From the NCBI GenBank assembly GCA_949987705.1, contig OX465283.1, forward strand, positions 157,929,850-157,993,849: a stretch of 64,000 nucleotides of DNA. The letters are read 5' to 3'. Positions 1 through 11,357 of this stretch are shown piece by piece; the first letter of the stretch is position 1; every line of letters starts with the position of its first letter. Made by a program: the position numbers and the translations under genes. The notes beneath the pieces were generated by a model. That model saw only the letters and a program-made list of their open reading frames with translations. It searched no databases and was not told where the DNA came from. Source of the stretch: Thereva unica. Taxonomy: Eukaryota > Arthropoda > Insecta > Diptera > Therevidae.

Positions 1-526
1 ATCCGATCTCGTCTACGTTTCTCAATAATACGATGTGATAGCGGATCTTGCTGGAATATAAAAAAAAATTTATTAGTTTAGTCTAAATTTATAGATAAAA
101 TTTTCGATTTTTATTTGTTCTATTTGTTTATGTTGAGGATAGTTAGATAATTGTGAGCATAAAATGGGAACGTAGTTTGGAAATTCTTGTTAATTGCAAG
201 ACGAGAAGGGCCGTTCTAAGATATTTGGCGCCTGTGGGCTACTAAAAATAATTCCCTCTTCTTCATAAGAAAATACACGGGATGTCTAGCGGGAGCGACG
301 ACCACCAGAGAAGACAACAGCTGAGTTTCCTACACCAAATGATAAGAAAACTTAACAAAGGTATGGGCCGGTTTACACGACCGGACTCCGGACAAACAAA
401 AGGAACGAATGAACTGGGTTTATAGGGAAGGCGTCAGAGAGGACGATCGGTAGGGCGGACAATTTGAATTGATAATTTTCAGCGGACTTTGAACGAACAT
501 TTTGGACTGCATTAACAACTCTCATC
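1..526. other. no recognisable gene
   Basis: AT-rich sequence without a supported coding exon, RNA or terminal-repeat structure. It ends where the first SINE copy begins. Confidence 0.5.
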
Positions 527-778
527 ATGCCTCCTGAAATGAGTTGAATCTCATCAACCAACCGATGACATGCGTTTTGGTGGAGCGAGGAAAGGCTAAG
601 GAAGGCTATGACAGGAGAAATCAGGAATGTAAAGAGGGAAGAAGAAAGAAGGAAAGTTATGTAGGTGGGAAAGTTGAAAAGGCGAAGGACGAAGAACCGT
701 GGAGCTGGCCGGCATTCGAACCCGGGACCTCTGGAATGGTAGCCAGACGTCTTACTCCCTAGGCTACCGAGGCCCCCC
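527..778 (-). repeat. tRNA-derived SINE, copy 1
   Basis: About 250 bp that recur at 19161-19405 in the same orientation. Read on the minus strand, the head (778 to about 705) looks like a tRNA: it opens GGGGCCTCGGTAGCCTAGGG, which contains an A-box-like TAGCCTAGGGAG, and continues to a B-box-like GGGTTCGAATGCC. The body and 3' end, down to ATGCCTCCTGAAA on the plus strand, are colinear with copy 2, so the unit is longer than a tRNA. There is no poly-A tail at the 3' end and I could not find a target duplication. Inference: a Pol III-transcribed retroposon. Any ORF across it is fortuitous. Confidence 0.8.
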
Positions 779-1069
779 GGAAGACTTTGAAATAAAAGAA
801 GGGTTTTCTGATTACTTCTAGAGTAGCAATGGATTCCTACATAGGCAAATGAAACAAGTGAACAAAACAGACAAAAATTGGAATCTTTGTTTTGGGCGTA
901 CTATTATAAATAGACGGATGTTCTCGCACTAGCTCAATGATTTTAGAATCATCCATGATTCTAAAGCCGCCACGACTACTACGACTATAGTGCTCATGTC
1001 AGCAGTTCAGCCGTACGGTTCAAGTCGCCTCAAGAAAGAACGCGACATTGAAAGTAGAAACCGAACAGC
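779..1069. other. no recognisable feature
   Basis: Spacer between the SINE and a gypsy-type remnant; nothing seen. Confidence 0.4.
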
Positions 1070-1715
1070 AAATTCATTTAAAGCCTTAAAAGAAATATTG
1101 GGAAAAGCACCAATGTTAAAGTTATTGGACGATCGATGCTAGTAAGAACGAGTTCGGAGCTATTGTCTTTCAGGGGGATAATGACGATCAAAAGTTGCAT
1201 CTAGTGCAATACTTGAGTCTTAAGCCCAGCCGAAGAAGGCTTGCATGCTTACGAGTTAGAAGTAATCGCCATAGTACATGCCCTAAAGAAGTAAAGAGTT
1301 CACGTTCTGGTGAGAAGGATTAAGATTGTCTCCGACTGCAATGCCTGCGCCACAACAATGAAATAAAATGTCCCCTTGAGAGTGGTAAATGGGTCATGTT
1401 TCGAAAAGACTTTAATTACCAGATGTACCAAAAAGAGCACGTAGAAGCGTTGAGAAGAATTGTAATACCAAATGTCGATACATTAACTTACCGAGTTACT
1501 TACAAGTGCAGAAGGACGACTAATATTTAAAAGAGAAATTGAAGACCTCCGCTCATGAAGATATTTAGCTTAAACATGACATGACCAGGCGAAAGATTAT
1601 TTGCTATTCCGACCTTAATTGAGAAAGAGATCATTGAATTTGCTCACAGTCAAGGACATTTTTCAGCTCCTAAGATCGAAACCTTAATAAGGAAATCCTA
1701 CTTTATTCCTGAACT
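1070..1715 (+). pseudogene. Ty3/gypsy-type pol remnant (RT end, RNase H, integrase N-term)
   Basis: Translating with frameshifts gives the order expected for Ty3/gypsy pol. First comes an RT-thumb-like stretch (FKALKEILGKAPML, near 1080-1120). Then an RNase H start TIDASKNEFGAIVFQG (near 1129-1176). Near 1320 follows KIVSDCNA, matching the TDCNA-type motif. Near 1640-1700 comes an integrase zinc-binding-like stretch with HSQGHF and LIRKSYFIPEL. Several stops and shifts break it, and no LTRs are visible. A long-dead retroelement fragment; family assignment is from motif order only. Confidence 0.7.
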
Positions 1716-1766
1716 AGAGATTCCTCTAGGGCTTTTCCTCAAGTTTGGTGGTCTTTACAGCTACTG

Positions 1767-1963
1767 ATGAGCAAGACTGGTCTTGCCTGATCTTGCACAT
1801 TTAGCCAGATCAAAGCAGGACCAAGACAAGACTGCAGGATCAAGATAGCAAGATTTTTTGCTCATCACTGAAAGACTTTTGGTACTTAGTGATGAACAGT
1901 CTTGCTATCTTGATCGGCCCTGTCTTGTCCTTGTCCTGTTTTGTTTTGGTCTTGCTCATTTAC
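1767..1963. repeat. CAAGA-rich foldback element
   Basis: The left arm (about 1818-1868, containing CAAGATAGCAAGA) and right arm (about 1889-1939, containing TCTTGCTATCTTGATC) are imperfect inverted repeats around a loop of about 20 bp. Outer ends GATGAGCAAGAC and GTCTTGCTCATT also pair. The many short CAAGAC/GTCTTG words suggest internal expansion. Probably a foldback or MITE; target duplication not resolved. Confidence 0.6.
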
Positions 1964-2884
1964 TACTTGCAGCATGTCTCCAGCTTCAGATGTTAAGCAT
2001 TGCCTCTGCATCAGCCATTACAGAGTCTATCCATCTCCTCCTACAGTCTACCTACTGGCCTATTCTCTAAATTTCTGATGCCATAAGCCGTTTTGGGATT
2101 CGAGTTAAAATTATAAGGGTTATACATATAAAATATTAAAAGAGAATCAAATTTTCTCCATAAACTCAGAAAAAAGACAAGAGTTGCCTTTTGCTATTGA
2201 CGATATTAAATATGTCGCTCCAGATATTTCAAAATTCGGAGACTTACTCACTAGTTAGTTTTCTTTGTACTAAAGAAGACAAAACCTGAGTAAAGAGTGA
2301 CGTAAATGTCTCACATGAGCAACAACAATTAATGCAATTTGCCTATTTCTGATTCGTTACTCTTTTTATTACTTTACTGTATAACCAAGCTTTTCAGGTT
2401 TCGAGCATTTCTATAGCTGTAATATAATTGAGTGAATAACCGCTTGCAAAAACCCTCGTGACGCCGTTGTTATCTTTTCTTTTATGTCTATACTAGAGCT
2501 TGCTACTAGTCATTGCACTTTCTGAGACTGAAAAGTCTACTTAAATATGAATATTCATAAGTTTTGGAATTTTCAATGTTAATTATGACTCACGCGTAAA
2601 ATTTCATTCTAAAGTTTAAATATACATTTTTTAATGTATTCTAAAGTTTAAGTGCACAAGTAGTAGCCTATTTAGTAATTTTCAATCGTATATTAATTAG
2701 TAAATTGTTGAAACTGATGTGATGTAAGATTCGAAGACCGTAACGATCGGTTTCTAGTCTTTCGCAATTGTGTCATCTTTACATTCCTAAGAAGACCTGC
2801 ATTATTTCTCATCAAAAGTAGAGCAGCACCACCAACCTCTACAAATAGATACAAACGCCACCAGGAAATCGGAATCACATTGAA
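1964..2884. other. no recognisable gene
   Basis: AT-rich, no supported ORF or terminal repeats. Short open frames here have no recognisable motif. Confidence 0.4.
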
Positions 2885-3062
2885 GCGTCGTTACCTAACG
2901 TGGGTCAATAGTAGTAACCAACAATACAATGCAATCAGAAATATGGGCACGGCTGCTAGAAGCCAACAGAGTCTACTATAGTCTGTCAATGTTCTTCAAG
3001 TCCAAGCATCTAACTATAAAATCCACATTTCTGGTAAATTAAGACCGTGGACTTACTGGTAT
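2885..3062 (+). pseudogene. RTE-like non-LTR retrotransposon fragment
   Basis: About 180 bp homologous at DNA and broken-protein level to the region downstream of the RT in the element at 57.3-58.9 kb (compare 58740-58920). Shared words include GGGTCAATAGTA, a match to YLGSIV, and an EIxARLLxANxxYxSL-type stretch followed by FKSK. It holds no complete domain. Same family as the 57-kb copy, truncated at both ends. Confidence 0.6.
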
Positions 3063-3575
3063 TCACAAATACATCCGTGACATTGGTGTTTAGCAAAATC
3101 CACTGTAACTTCATAGTGTTAGCTGTGTTCGAGAGACGAGTTCTTCGGAGAATTGAGGAAGAACTATTCCGGACATTCCGCCAACATCTTGAATTTTCAG
3201 ATATTAACCGCTGACATCCAGTCCATCAAGGTCCGATTCGGCTCGTTGTCTGACACCCTTGCTCTTGTAGCAACTAACTCGGGTTCCTTATAGATTAAGT
3301 TACAAGAAATTTCTTCCCGAGTTGCAACGGCCTTAGACTCGATTGACGACATACATTTCTCGTTCTTCACTCTGCCCCACCGTTGCTTCTCCTTCGGAGA
3401 GTGTCATCCTCAAACAGGATACCAACAACCTAAACGCGCCGGGTCGTAAAGTGCGCTGCAAAAGTCGTAAGAATTGTCGAAATCGCCAAGCCACCTTGAG
3501 TTCCTCGACCTGTGCTGCAGTGACTGAGTCGACCTCTAAGCTGGTCTTGGTAGCAACCTCTGTCTCTAATAGTTA
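3063..3575. other. unassigned sequence upstream of a Jockey-like RT
   Basis: Slightly higher in GC than its surroundings and lying directly 5' of an RT fragment. It may be decayed retrotransposon sequence, but I recognise no motif. Confidence 0.3.
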
Positions 3576-4115
3576 ATGGTCCACCGGCCATCGAAGCTAC
3601 AGATCCTCTTGAGCCTTATACCCCTCTGGTTGCGATCTTTAAATATCTTCATCTCGAGACTCTCTTCGGAAACTAAGACGGAGATTATCTGTGAATATTT
3701 AAGGAATAAATCTATAGACACCGGAACTGTTGATTGCAGAAAAGTCAGAAGCCTGTTGCATCTTTTATTTTGTCCGGACCGCCTCATACCGAAACTTTTT
3801 GAATCGATTACCAATTGTGTTTACCCTGATTTTAGTAATGCATTTGACAAGCTCTCCCACTCCATTATAATTCTAAAATTAAGAATGTTGAGCTTTCCGC
3901 AAGCCCTTCTAGTATGGCTCCAGTCTTACTTAGCTGACAGGACCTACCAATTTCTTTTTCGTGGATCCAAATCAGTAACCATTGAAGCGTCATCCGGTGT
4001 CCCTCAAGAAAGTCATCTTGGTCCTATCCTCTTTATTCTATAAACATAAAGGGTATCGAGTACTTTATAAGCATAAAGAGGATTGCAAACTTTTTCAAGT
4101 TGACATTGAACCCTT
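3576..4115 (+). pseudogene. Jockey/CR1-like reverse transcriptase fragment
   Basis: An open frame to 4043 carries RT motifs: VYPDFSNAFDKLSHSI (catalytic-Asp block, consensus DFSKAFD), WLQSYLADRTYQF, and SGVPQESHLGPILFIL (consensus SGVPQGSHLGPLLFIL). Beyond a frameshift near 4037, YKHKEDCKLF sits where YADDCKLF is expected, so the catalytic Asp pair is damaged. No endonuclease domain is visible. Non-functional, and a different lineage from the SGVPQGSILSP copies at 38-39, 42-43 and 62 kb. Confidence 0.75.
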
Positions 4116-4440
4116 TTACTCTAGGCTCCGCTGGACAGGGCCTCTAGCTCGTAAGTTCTTTACGGTAAGATCGAGCTGCGAAGCTGCGAGGAAAACCCAA
4201 CTTCCGCTCGAAGGCGGGCGTACACCAAGAGGTCTGGACTGGATCTTGGACTTGTAAAGCTCTTCCATCGAATTGGCGAATTTGCTTTTGTATCGTCAAC
4301 AATGATCAATACATATTTAAGGCCAGCAAAGGACAACCTTCTGCTGCTATTGTTTTCTCGGAAGCAACAGAACTGATAACTTTAAACTAGAGGGTTGCGG
4401 AATGTTCAGATGTATGTTTTATGTACAATCTTCTTCTTTA
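4116..4440. other. no recognisable feature
   Basis: Short spacer between two oppositely oriented non-LTR fragments; no motif recognised. Confidence 0.3.
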
Positions 4441-5470
4441 AACTCCTTTAATCCCTCATGGGACATAGGGCGGAAACAGTTGCCCTCCAGCGGACTCTGT
4501 TTTGCGCGACAGCTCTTAGCTCCGACCAGGATCTCCCAGTTGTTGCGGCTTCTTCTAGTAGGGTTCTCCTCCAAGTTGTTCTAGGTCTTCCGACTCGACT
4601 TGCGGATTCCAATCAAGGGCCTGTTTGGCTAGATTTTCGTTTTAATAAGAAATAGTAATGGCGAAAGCAGGCATCCTTGTCGTACTCATGAGCTCACCTC
4701 AAAGCTGTCGGATAATTTTCCATTATGGAGAACTCTGCATTTGGAATCGTTATATAGGGCTTTTATCAATTCTATTATTTTATCAGGCAGTCCACGTCGC
4801 CGTAGTGCCTACCATATAAAGCTCCTATTGACCGAGTCGAACGCTTCTTTCTCATAATCTACGAAAGCAAGGTAAAGGGGGGATCGGAATTCAGTAGACT
4901 GCTCCACTATTATTCTCAAGGTGTTAATATGATCAATACAGGAGCGGCCCTTCCTGAATCCGGCCTGCTGCCTCCTAAGCGTTTGGTCAACTACCTCACT
5001 TATCCTAGATAGTAATATATGGGACAAAATTTTGCCCACTGTAGATAGTAAACAGATGCCTCTCCAGTTGTCGCATATTGTTAGGTCCCCCTTTTTTGGT
5101 ATTTTGACTATGATACCTTCCGTCCAATCCTCCGGAAAGGTACAGGTGTTCCATGCTATATCTAGGATTGGCTGAAGCGCATCTGCTATGAGGCTTGAGT
5201 CGGCTTTCAACAATTCTGGCGGCATGCCATCTTTCCCAGCTGCTTTACCATTGGCCATTGCATGAATTGCGGTTACTATTTCCGTCTTGGATGGGGCCCG
5301 GGTGGTGATTCTTATTGGCTGTGTATTGTTGCTGTTTTCCTGAGGTTCCTGTGCAAGTGTACCATTCAGGGCGGCGAAGAAGTAATCTCTCCATCTTTGG
5401 AGTGGCTCTTCGTCGCTACACAGCAGCCTTCCATCCGCACTCTTAACGGCATGCTTTTTAGTAGAGTGCT
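4441..5470 (-). pseudogene. RTE-like non-LTR element, internally deleted
   Basis: Reading down the minus strand, an open frame from about 5470 to 4809 runs through a pre-RT linker (DGRLLCSDEEPLQRWRDYF), NGKAAGKDGMPPELLKAD, EDWTEGIIVKIPKKGDL, QAGFRKGRSCIDHINTLR and FVDYEKEAFDSVNR. The frame passes a stop and continues with PDKIIELIKALYNDSKCRVL and a VRQGCLLS block. The YADD region is missing: sequence jumps at about 4660 to the ORF C-terminus, with a 1-nt shift, then GRPRTTWRRTLLEEA and WSELRAVAQNRVRWRATV before a stop near 4464. So it is an internally deleted copy with well-preserved 5' and 3' parts. Clade assignment (RTE-like) is from remembered motifs. Confidence 0.8.
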
Positions 5471-7299
5471 TATGTACAATGTAGAGATGAAAAAAGTTAA
5501 ATTTACGAAAGCAAACCTTTTTCAGCTAAAGCTATTTTTTTCTGTTATTAATAAGTAATGTGGGAGAAGTAAAAATCAGATACGTAAAACTCAGACTCAA
5601 AATTTGTGTTTATCGATGTTATTATTATTCTTCATATAATGGATTATTGAATATGTAAAAAGTAGCTTTAACATAATTTTGTACTTTTTTTACGATATTA
5701 AAAGTCTATTTTTAAAGTATAAAAATACCTATTCAGATGGGCGTTTTACTTTAACTAATATCTTTATTTTATTTTTGTTTTTTCGTATTTTAAGGACCTT
5801 ACTTAACTACAAAGATATCAAGAGTTTGGTGGTTAAAAATACATCTAATGATTGGAACACTCGTGAGAAAACCCAAGAACTTTTTCATAACAAATCTTTT
5901 TTATAAATATCTAAAATGGTTTCGAAGTTTGTATACTACGAGTATTAGTTAATTTAAACACGGTTGCACAAATAAATGAGATAAGGCGAGGCGAATGACG
6001 TTAATAAAAGTATCAAATAAGATAAGGTAAACGGATGCAAATATGTTAGAAAGACAGGTGTTTGTTTTTTATTCTAATTAATTGTAGATTTGATAATAAT
6101 AATAGTTAGACGACTAAAAATTACAACTGAACGTAAATGAAAACCTTGGAGCTAAAAGAATCCAGGATAACATTTCAGTAAGTAAAATGCACTTCCAAAA
6201 TGAGCGATAGTAACAAAGAAGTTATATCTTGCAAGTCTGCAAATAAGGTCATTTGGAATCCGGTGCATCTCGCTGTACCCACAAGCCAATAGTATGGCGT
6301 GGGCCAAAACAGTTGGGAATCTTAAAATCGGTTTTTCCATGGGCAGTGGAGACTCAAATCCCACCACGAAAGTACATTCGAAAAGAAAATTGTAACTCCG
6401 TTCGTTTAAAAATCCAAATCACCCGCCCATTTGTATTCCCAATCACAATTTAATGGTCTCAATGACTATTCTTGTCGTGGTCAGATGCAATGGGGAGGGT
6501 GTTACCGGTAAACGAATTTCCACGGAGAAATAAAAATGCACGTGCGCTTGATTGGAGAGATGGAGATTTTTCCTATTTCTGAATGGATTTCTGAGAGACT
6601 TTCTTATAGTTATTAGAAGAGAAGTTAAAACTTTGTACTGTAGCCTAATTATAAATCCATCAGTCTATGTGAGGGTTTTGTAGAGTTAACGCAAGTTGTA
6701 CTCCCTATTGCTCTCTTTTGAGCTATCTTTTACGTTAAACTTCAGTTCGAGTCCAGTTGGTTTGTTATATCCTCAGTTGAATATGTTGAACTTGTATGCG
6801 AACTGAGGAAATTTTAAAGTACAATTCGCCAATTTGCACGCTGAATATTAGGATTGCGCTTAAAGGCCCTCCAGCCTTTTTTCCGGCCAGTTTTCCGGCA
6901 TATATAAATTTACGGAACAAAGCGCAGAAGTCTAGAGATGATCTAGGCGGCCAATTCACCGGTCTGAAGTGTGAAATTAAATGTTCACCGATTCGTTCTC
7001 GCAATTAAGCCATGATTTCATGGACTGTGTAGCAAGTAGCGCCGTCTTGTTGGAACTAAATGCCTTCGATGTCTTCGGCATCAATTTCAGATGGCAAATA
7101 GTAGTTATGTATAATGGCGCGATAACGGGGGACATTCACAGTGTGGCATCGGTGATTCCACCAGCCCGATAAACCATAACAAACTGTTGTTTTGCGTGGG
7201 ATGGTAGCACGTAAATTGTTTCAATTGATCACACGAATCAAACAAACATTTTTGTAACACTTGAATTTTTGTATGAAGAGGTCGATTGAAATAACTTAC
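5471..7299. other. no recognisable gene
   Basis: AT-rich. The ORFs in it are short, overlap on both strands and carry no motif I recognise. No terminal repeats found. Confidence 0.4.
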
Positions 7300-8010
7300 T
7301 TGCTACCACCACAGCCAAAACAACGGTTCGCTAATGGTAGAAGAGAGGCACCCCACTCTATCCTGGACCAATCTTTTTGAATCCAGGTAAACAAATGCCT
7401 CTGAAGAAATAAATCTGCTTTCACAAGCTGTTTTGTAATATCTCGCGTTCGTATACAACAGTCCTCGTATGAGAGGATTGTAACTCTCCATCGCTTTAGC
7501 AATATGGCCTCAAATCAACTTGATTATGAAGTTGTCAAGATCCTATTAACAAATGCCTTATCGAAAAGAACATTGTTGGCGTGAAGCTTCGAGAAGCCAG
7601 ATTCGGTCCGATACAACTTTAGGCGTGCATTGCCTTTCGCAAACCCGAAGCTTTTCCATGTATAAAGGGGATATGTTGAACCACACTGGGCAGCCATAAG
7701 TTAAAAATCAGTCTTATCAAGGCTACATAGCAAATCACTTTGACCCGTCAGCTTAGGTGTCTGCTATAAAAAAGGCGCACTTTAATTTTTGTTGAAATAT
7801 AAGTATTGGTCCAGCCATAGCCCAAGATATTTCTCTTTCACTTTCTTTTCTAATGCCTGCTCAACATTATGCAAAATTTCAAGGGTGTTTTTAGTTCCTC
7901 CGCACATCACAAGAAGCTCTGTTTAGAGGGTCCCGAAAGAGGATCGATTTGCATTTGCTAAAATTGGACTTCAGCTTCCAATCATCAAGCGTTCGATTGT
8001 TTCGAAGTCA
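7300..8010 (-). pseudogene. I/Nimb-like non-LTR ORF2 remnant
   Basis: The most 3' piece is open at 7491-7303 and has ARYYKTACESRFISSEAFVY followed by LDSKRLVQDRVG, which resembles the tail of I-clade ORF2. Upstream, heavily shifted frames near 7600-7820 give a YLGYGWTNTYI-type stretch and an NLWLP...HIPF block comparable to the TYGCPVWFNISP region after the RT. Many stops; no catalytic RT motif survives. Confidence 0.45.
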
Positions 8011-8122
8011 CGTCGTAGGAGTGTTTGGAACACTGCATTTTTTTACAAAATAAACTAAAAGAGTTTGAAGAAGCTAACTACAATGGTATTTGATTTTCAA
8101 GCGAAGATGTATATTCGGGGGT

Positions 8123-8708
8123 GTTCCACAATTGGATTTTGGTCGAATATAGACTCGAAATCGAAATTAGATGTTTCACATTTCGACCAATTTCATTTAT
8201 GCGACATATACTCCGTTTATGACTAGGTTAAACCCAGGTTCAACCGAAGCTTAACCCAGTCATAAACGGGGTCGAGTTGAAACTGCTTCCACTCAACCCA
8301 ACTCACCTCTCCTACCTGGGTCGAGCTGATATTTCGGCTCATATACGAGAGTTCAGTTGTAATTGGGTTGAAGTGACATTTGTTTTGTGTGTTTACCATC
8401 CGTGAAGTCCGCCTTCGACGTTATTTTTGTATTCGGTGTTTTTGCTTGCTTAGGAATAAAAAATTATTTCGGTTTGAGTTTTTAGGTATCTATAAATGAG
8501 AATTTCACACAAAAAGGTTATGTTTTGATTTCAGTTCCACTTTATTTCAAACTAAACTCAACTCGACATCATATACAGCGGTCGAAATTTCAACTCAACC
8601 TCTACTCATCTTTTCAACCTAGTCATAAACGGGGTATATGTGACATATATAGTTAATTCGAGTGAAATTAAATTCCGATTCGATTTCATTCCACTCGAAT
8701 TGTGGAAC
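8123..8708. mobile_element. inverted-repeat element interrupted by a foldback
   Basis: The ends GTTCCACAATTGGATTTTGG (from 8123) and CGAATTGTGGAAC (to 8708) are inverted. The match continues inward: TCGAAATCGAAATT on the left against AAATTCCGATTCGATTTC on the right. These arms flank the 8213-8634 foldback, which splits what would otherwise be a short palindromic MITE. TTCCACAATTGAATTTTG at 36628-36645 is another possible end of this family. Confidence 0.6.
8213..8634 (+). mobile_element. foldback element, copy 1
   Basis: About 420 bp with ends CCGTTTATGACTAGGTT and AACCTAGTCATAAACGG. The left end is itself a hairpin: TTATGACTAGGTTAA pairs with TTAACCCAGTCATAA within 60 bp. An inverted second copy lies at 37547-37968, with shared interior words such as AATTTCAACTC, TGAGAATTTCACACAA and AAACAAATGTCACTTCAACC (some read on the opposite strand). 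No transposase. Target duplication ambiguous (TATAC/GTATA-like flanks). Confidence 0.7.
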
Positions 8709-9495
8709 GAGTCTGATTAAGTATACATATGTAAGCTTTTTTGACCCACAACACGCACCTATGCTACATAAATAAAGACCAAAAATAAAAACTGGTTAAT
8801 TATTTCGCATCTGTATCTCAACAAAAGGTTTAGTGGCTTTTATAATAAACACTCGTAATACTTCTACCATTGTCCCAAAAATAAGAACGTAAAAGATAAC
8901 ACAGTGCGTTTCACTCCAGTTATGTATATTCCACATATTTCTAGAATGAGGCAGAATAAAGTCGAAGATACAAAAAGAGCAATCTTATTTCGAATACAAA
9001 TTCGTTGGGGAAAAAACCGATGAATAATATAAAAACAGGCTCGCAGAGATTGATTTAAAAAAAAAATTAAATAAAAGTCGCTCGTCACTGTGCAAAAATG
9101 TAAAAATAACAATTTCGGTAAGAGATACTACTTACTCTAGAAGTCTTTCCACGCCTTCCAGTGGCATATTCTGCGTCATCTTCACTATATGTGGCAGTTG
9201 ATGTAGAAAAATTCAATCCTGATTCTGTGCAATACGGAAATCCAGATACAGCAGCCTCGCTAAAAAAATTTAAAAATAAAATCTTATCATTCCTTGGTGT
9301 TTTTTAATATCAATTGTTGTACGGGAAAAAAAATACAGAATTTTTGTGTGCAGAGGAAATCAAATTAATATTAATTTCCGGAAAAGTAGCAAAATCTGTT
9401 TTGGTCATATTAAATAGATCTGAGTAAATGAATTTATTTTTACACATTTTGTGAATGGGAATTAATAAAATCGCGACCTTCGAAAATATTCGAAA
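8709..9495. other. no recognisable gene
   Basis: AT-rich; one minus-strand open frame (9112-8864) is hydrophobic but has no motif and no neighbours to support it. Confidence 0.35.
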
Positions 9496-9655
9496 TTGTA
9501 TTATAAACGTACGAAAACAAAAACAAAATCTTGCTACGGATCGTTTTTAAAATGAACGTCAGACTCTCGACTATCGACACATTGATTGACTAATGAGTGG
9601 GGGCAGTCCGACATTTTTTTTATTTCGATTTTGTCGCTTTGATTTTATACATATA
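9496..9655 (+). repeat. direct repeat R, left copy, abutting Helitron 3' end
   Basis: It runs from TTGTATTATAAACGTACG to GATTTTATACATATA and is repeated at 11805-11935 in the same orientation. Both contain CTTGCTACGGATCGTTTTTA and GTCCGACATTTTTT. The left copy has a small insertion (GATTGACTAATGAGTGGGGG region). Its right edge coincides with the Helitron CTAG terminus. Confidence 0.8.
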
Positions 9656-9881
9656 CTAGCAAAAACCCGCATGCGTTGCAACGCCTTTTAATAAAACAAA
9701 ATTATGTGTGCATAGTCCGGAATAAGAAAAGGGTATAATGAAACAAAGAACAAATCTGCAAGACATGATTTTGGATATATAAAAACTCTAGATTTGACTA
9801 TAAAAATATGTTACCTACACCTTTTTTTAAAATTCGAGGTTAATCATCGGAAAACTTTTATACTACGTGCACAACAGATAC

Positions 9882-10909
9882 CTAGCCAATTTTATTCAGA
9901 ATATTTCTTGTGCGCGTAGATTTTGACGTTCTCAGATAATTGGCACCATGAACTTGTCCCATGGCGAACATGGCTTGAAACGAAGATTGCCAACATATTA
10001 AGACGATACTACTGATTTGATCCAAAAAAGGACAGTTGCTGCTTCCCGTTTTCGTGTTTCGTCGTTTCCGGTCATACCGTCCGCACGGCACTGGTTAACA
10101 ATCCACTGTAACGCTTGTTTATAAACGATGTTAGATGTTTCACTTGTAAGTATTACAATGTTTGTGGCATTACTGAGTTGAGTCGATTTGGTTGAGTTGA
10201 TATTTTCGAAATCGTCATAAATGTCGCTCATCAAAATTTCCTCGTCTATTACGAACTTTCAAACAACATCCAGCAGCTCACTGTCTTCATTCTCATTAAT
10301 CTCAGAACATTTTCTATTGTATATCCTTTGTTGAGGAGAATAGTACTGAATTCTGAGTTTTCCGATTGCGTTCTCATCTTTTGCTTTAAATGACGTTTTC
10401 CAATATGCCCCTAAATGAGTGATCATTTCAGACACGCATCAATATCATCGGCCCACATATTTGTCCGGACAGCCGGCAACATTTGCCCGGAATCTATGCC
10501 AATAAAACAGTTACTCCCCAAAATAATTGGTTTTTACATCTTAAATCTCGCGGTGTTCTGTTAATAGATACTTTATTTGCCATAGTACACTCATCGCATT
10601 CCCAGACAGCCATCATGCGGTCTTGTAAAACTTTAGATTTTTTCCACGCAGGTTTTTAGAATTGTTCCACGCAGGATTTTCCATATGATCTTCTTCGATC
10701 GGTATTTTAAGCATAGAATGAGCTGTTCTCCCTGATGTGAGTAAAGTTGCCGAAATCTCTGCTACTGTTCTGATCTCATATTGGCCAAATAACCGACCTT
10801 TCGAAATGTTAGAAAGCGTTGGACTTTGCCTACATACATATATTCTTATTTTATTATTACTGCAACTTTTCGCTAGCGCCCCATATATTATATATACTGG
10901 CTTGAGCAA
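9882..10909 (-). pseudogene. Helitron Pif1-like helicase remnant
   Basis: In order on the minus strand: AEISATLLTSGRTAHS followed by MLKIPI (near 10770-10700), matching the IAATLLxGGRTAHSxFKIPI block of Helitron helicases; WECDECTMANK (10603-10571), matching the Walker-B WDECTM motif; an IILGSN..IDSGQMLPAV block near 10520-10450 (GGDFRQxLPVV motif); then NIVILTSETSNIVYKQAL and a late GQVHGANYLRTSKS-type stretch near 9950. Frames change repeatedly and stops intervene, so the product is dead. The Walker-A segment is not visible. Confidence 0.7.
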
Positions 10910-11039
10910 AAAGTTTTAATTCAACATAATTTTTTACTTTTTAGTTCATTTTTAAATAAAAGCATATTTTTAAGTTTTTTAACTAACTATATTTTTAGTT
11001 TTCTACCTTTTAGTTTATTATGTGTCTTCGGTTATTTTG

Positions 11040-11357
11040 TGGTGACCGATATTTAAAATGGGTAGCTTACTGTACTCTACTCATCATACACTTTTATTTG
11101 GTATCCATATCGAGAGCGTTGTAAAAAAAAGGTAGTCCACCATTTTGTGTTAGCTGCCATTTTGAATTTGGAATTACGCCACCCAGCTAATAGTATTCTA
11201 CTTGTCATATCCTTTCATTTGATACCCATACCGATCGTGATGTAAATAAAAAAGAAATCCGCCATCTGTGTTGGCCGCCATTTTGAATTTGGAATGACAC
11301 CAAATAGGTAATTATATTATACTTATCATTCCCTTTCATTTGATACCCATGTCGGCG
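11040..11357 (+). repeat. tandem ~121-bp units in the Helitron
   Basis: About two and a half units. Anchor words TTGGTATCCATATCG (11097), TTGATACCCATACCG (11219) and TTGATACCCATGTCG (11340) are about 121 bp apart, with CCGCCATTTTGAATTTGG-like words between them. Diverged single units occur at 13957-14084, 23790-23960, 48890-49060 and 50835-50915, so they mark scattered Helitron debris. Confidence 0.7.

Noticed and set aside
705..778. Functional tRNA gene in the SINE heads
   Set aside because: The acceptor stem is only partly paired, the anticodon arm does not fold well, and the sequence is part of a longer repeated unit.
4402..4655. Two plus-strand ORFs
   Set aside because: Antisense shadows of the RTE-like C-terminus on the minus strand.
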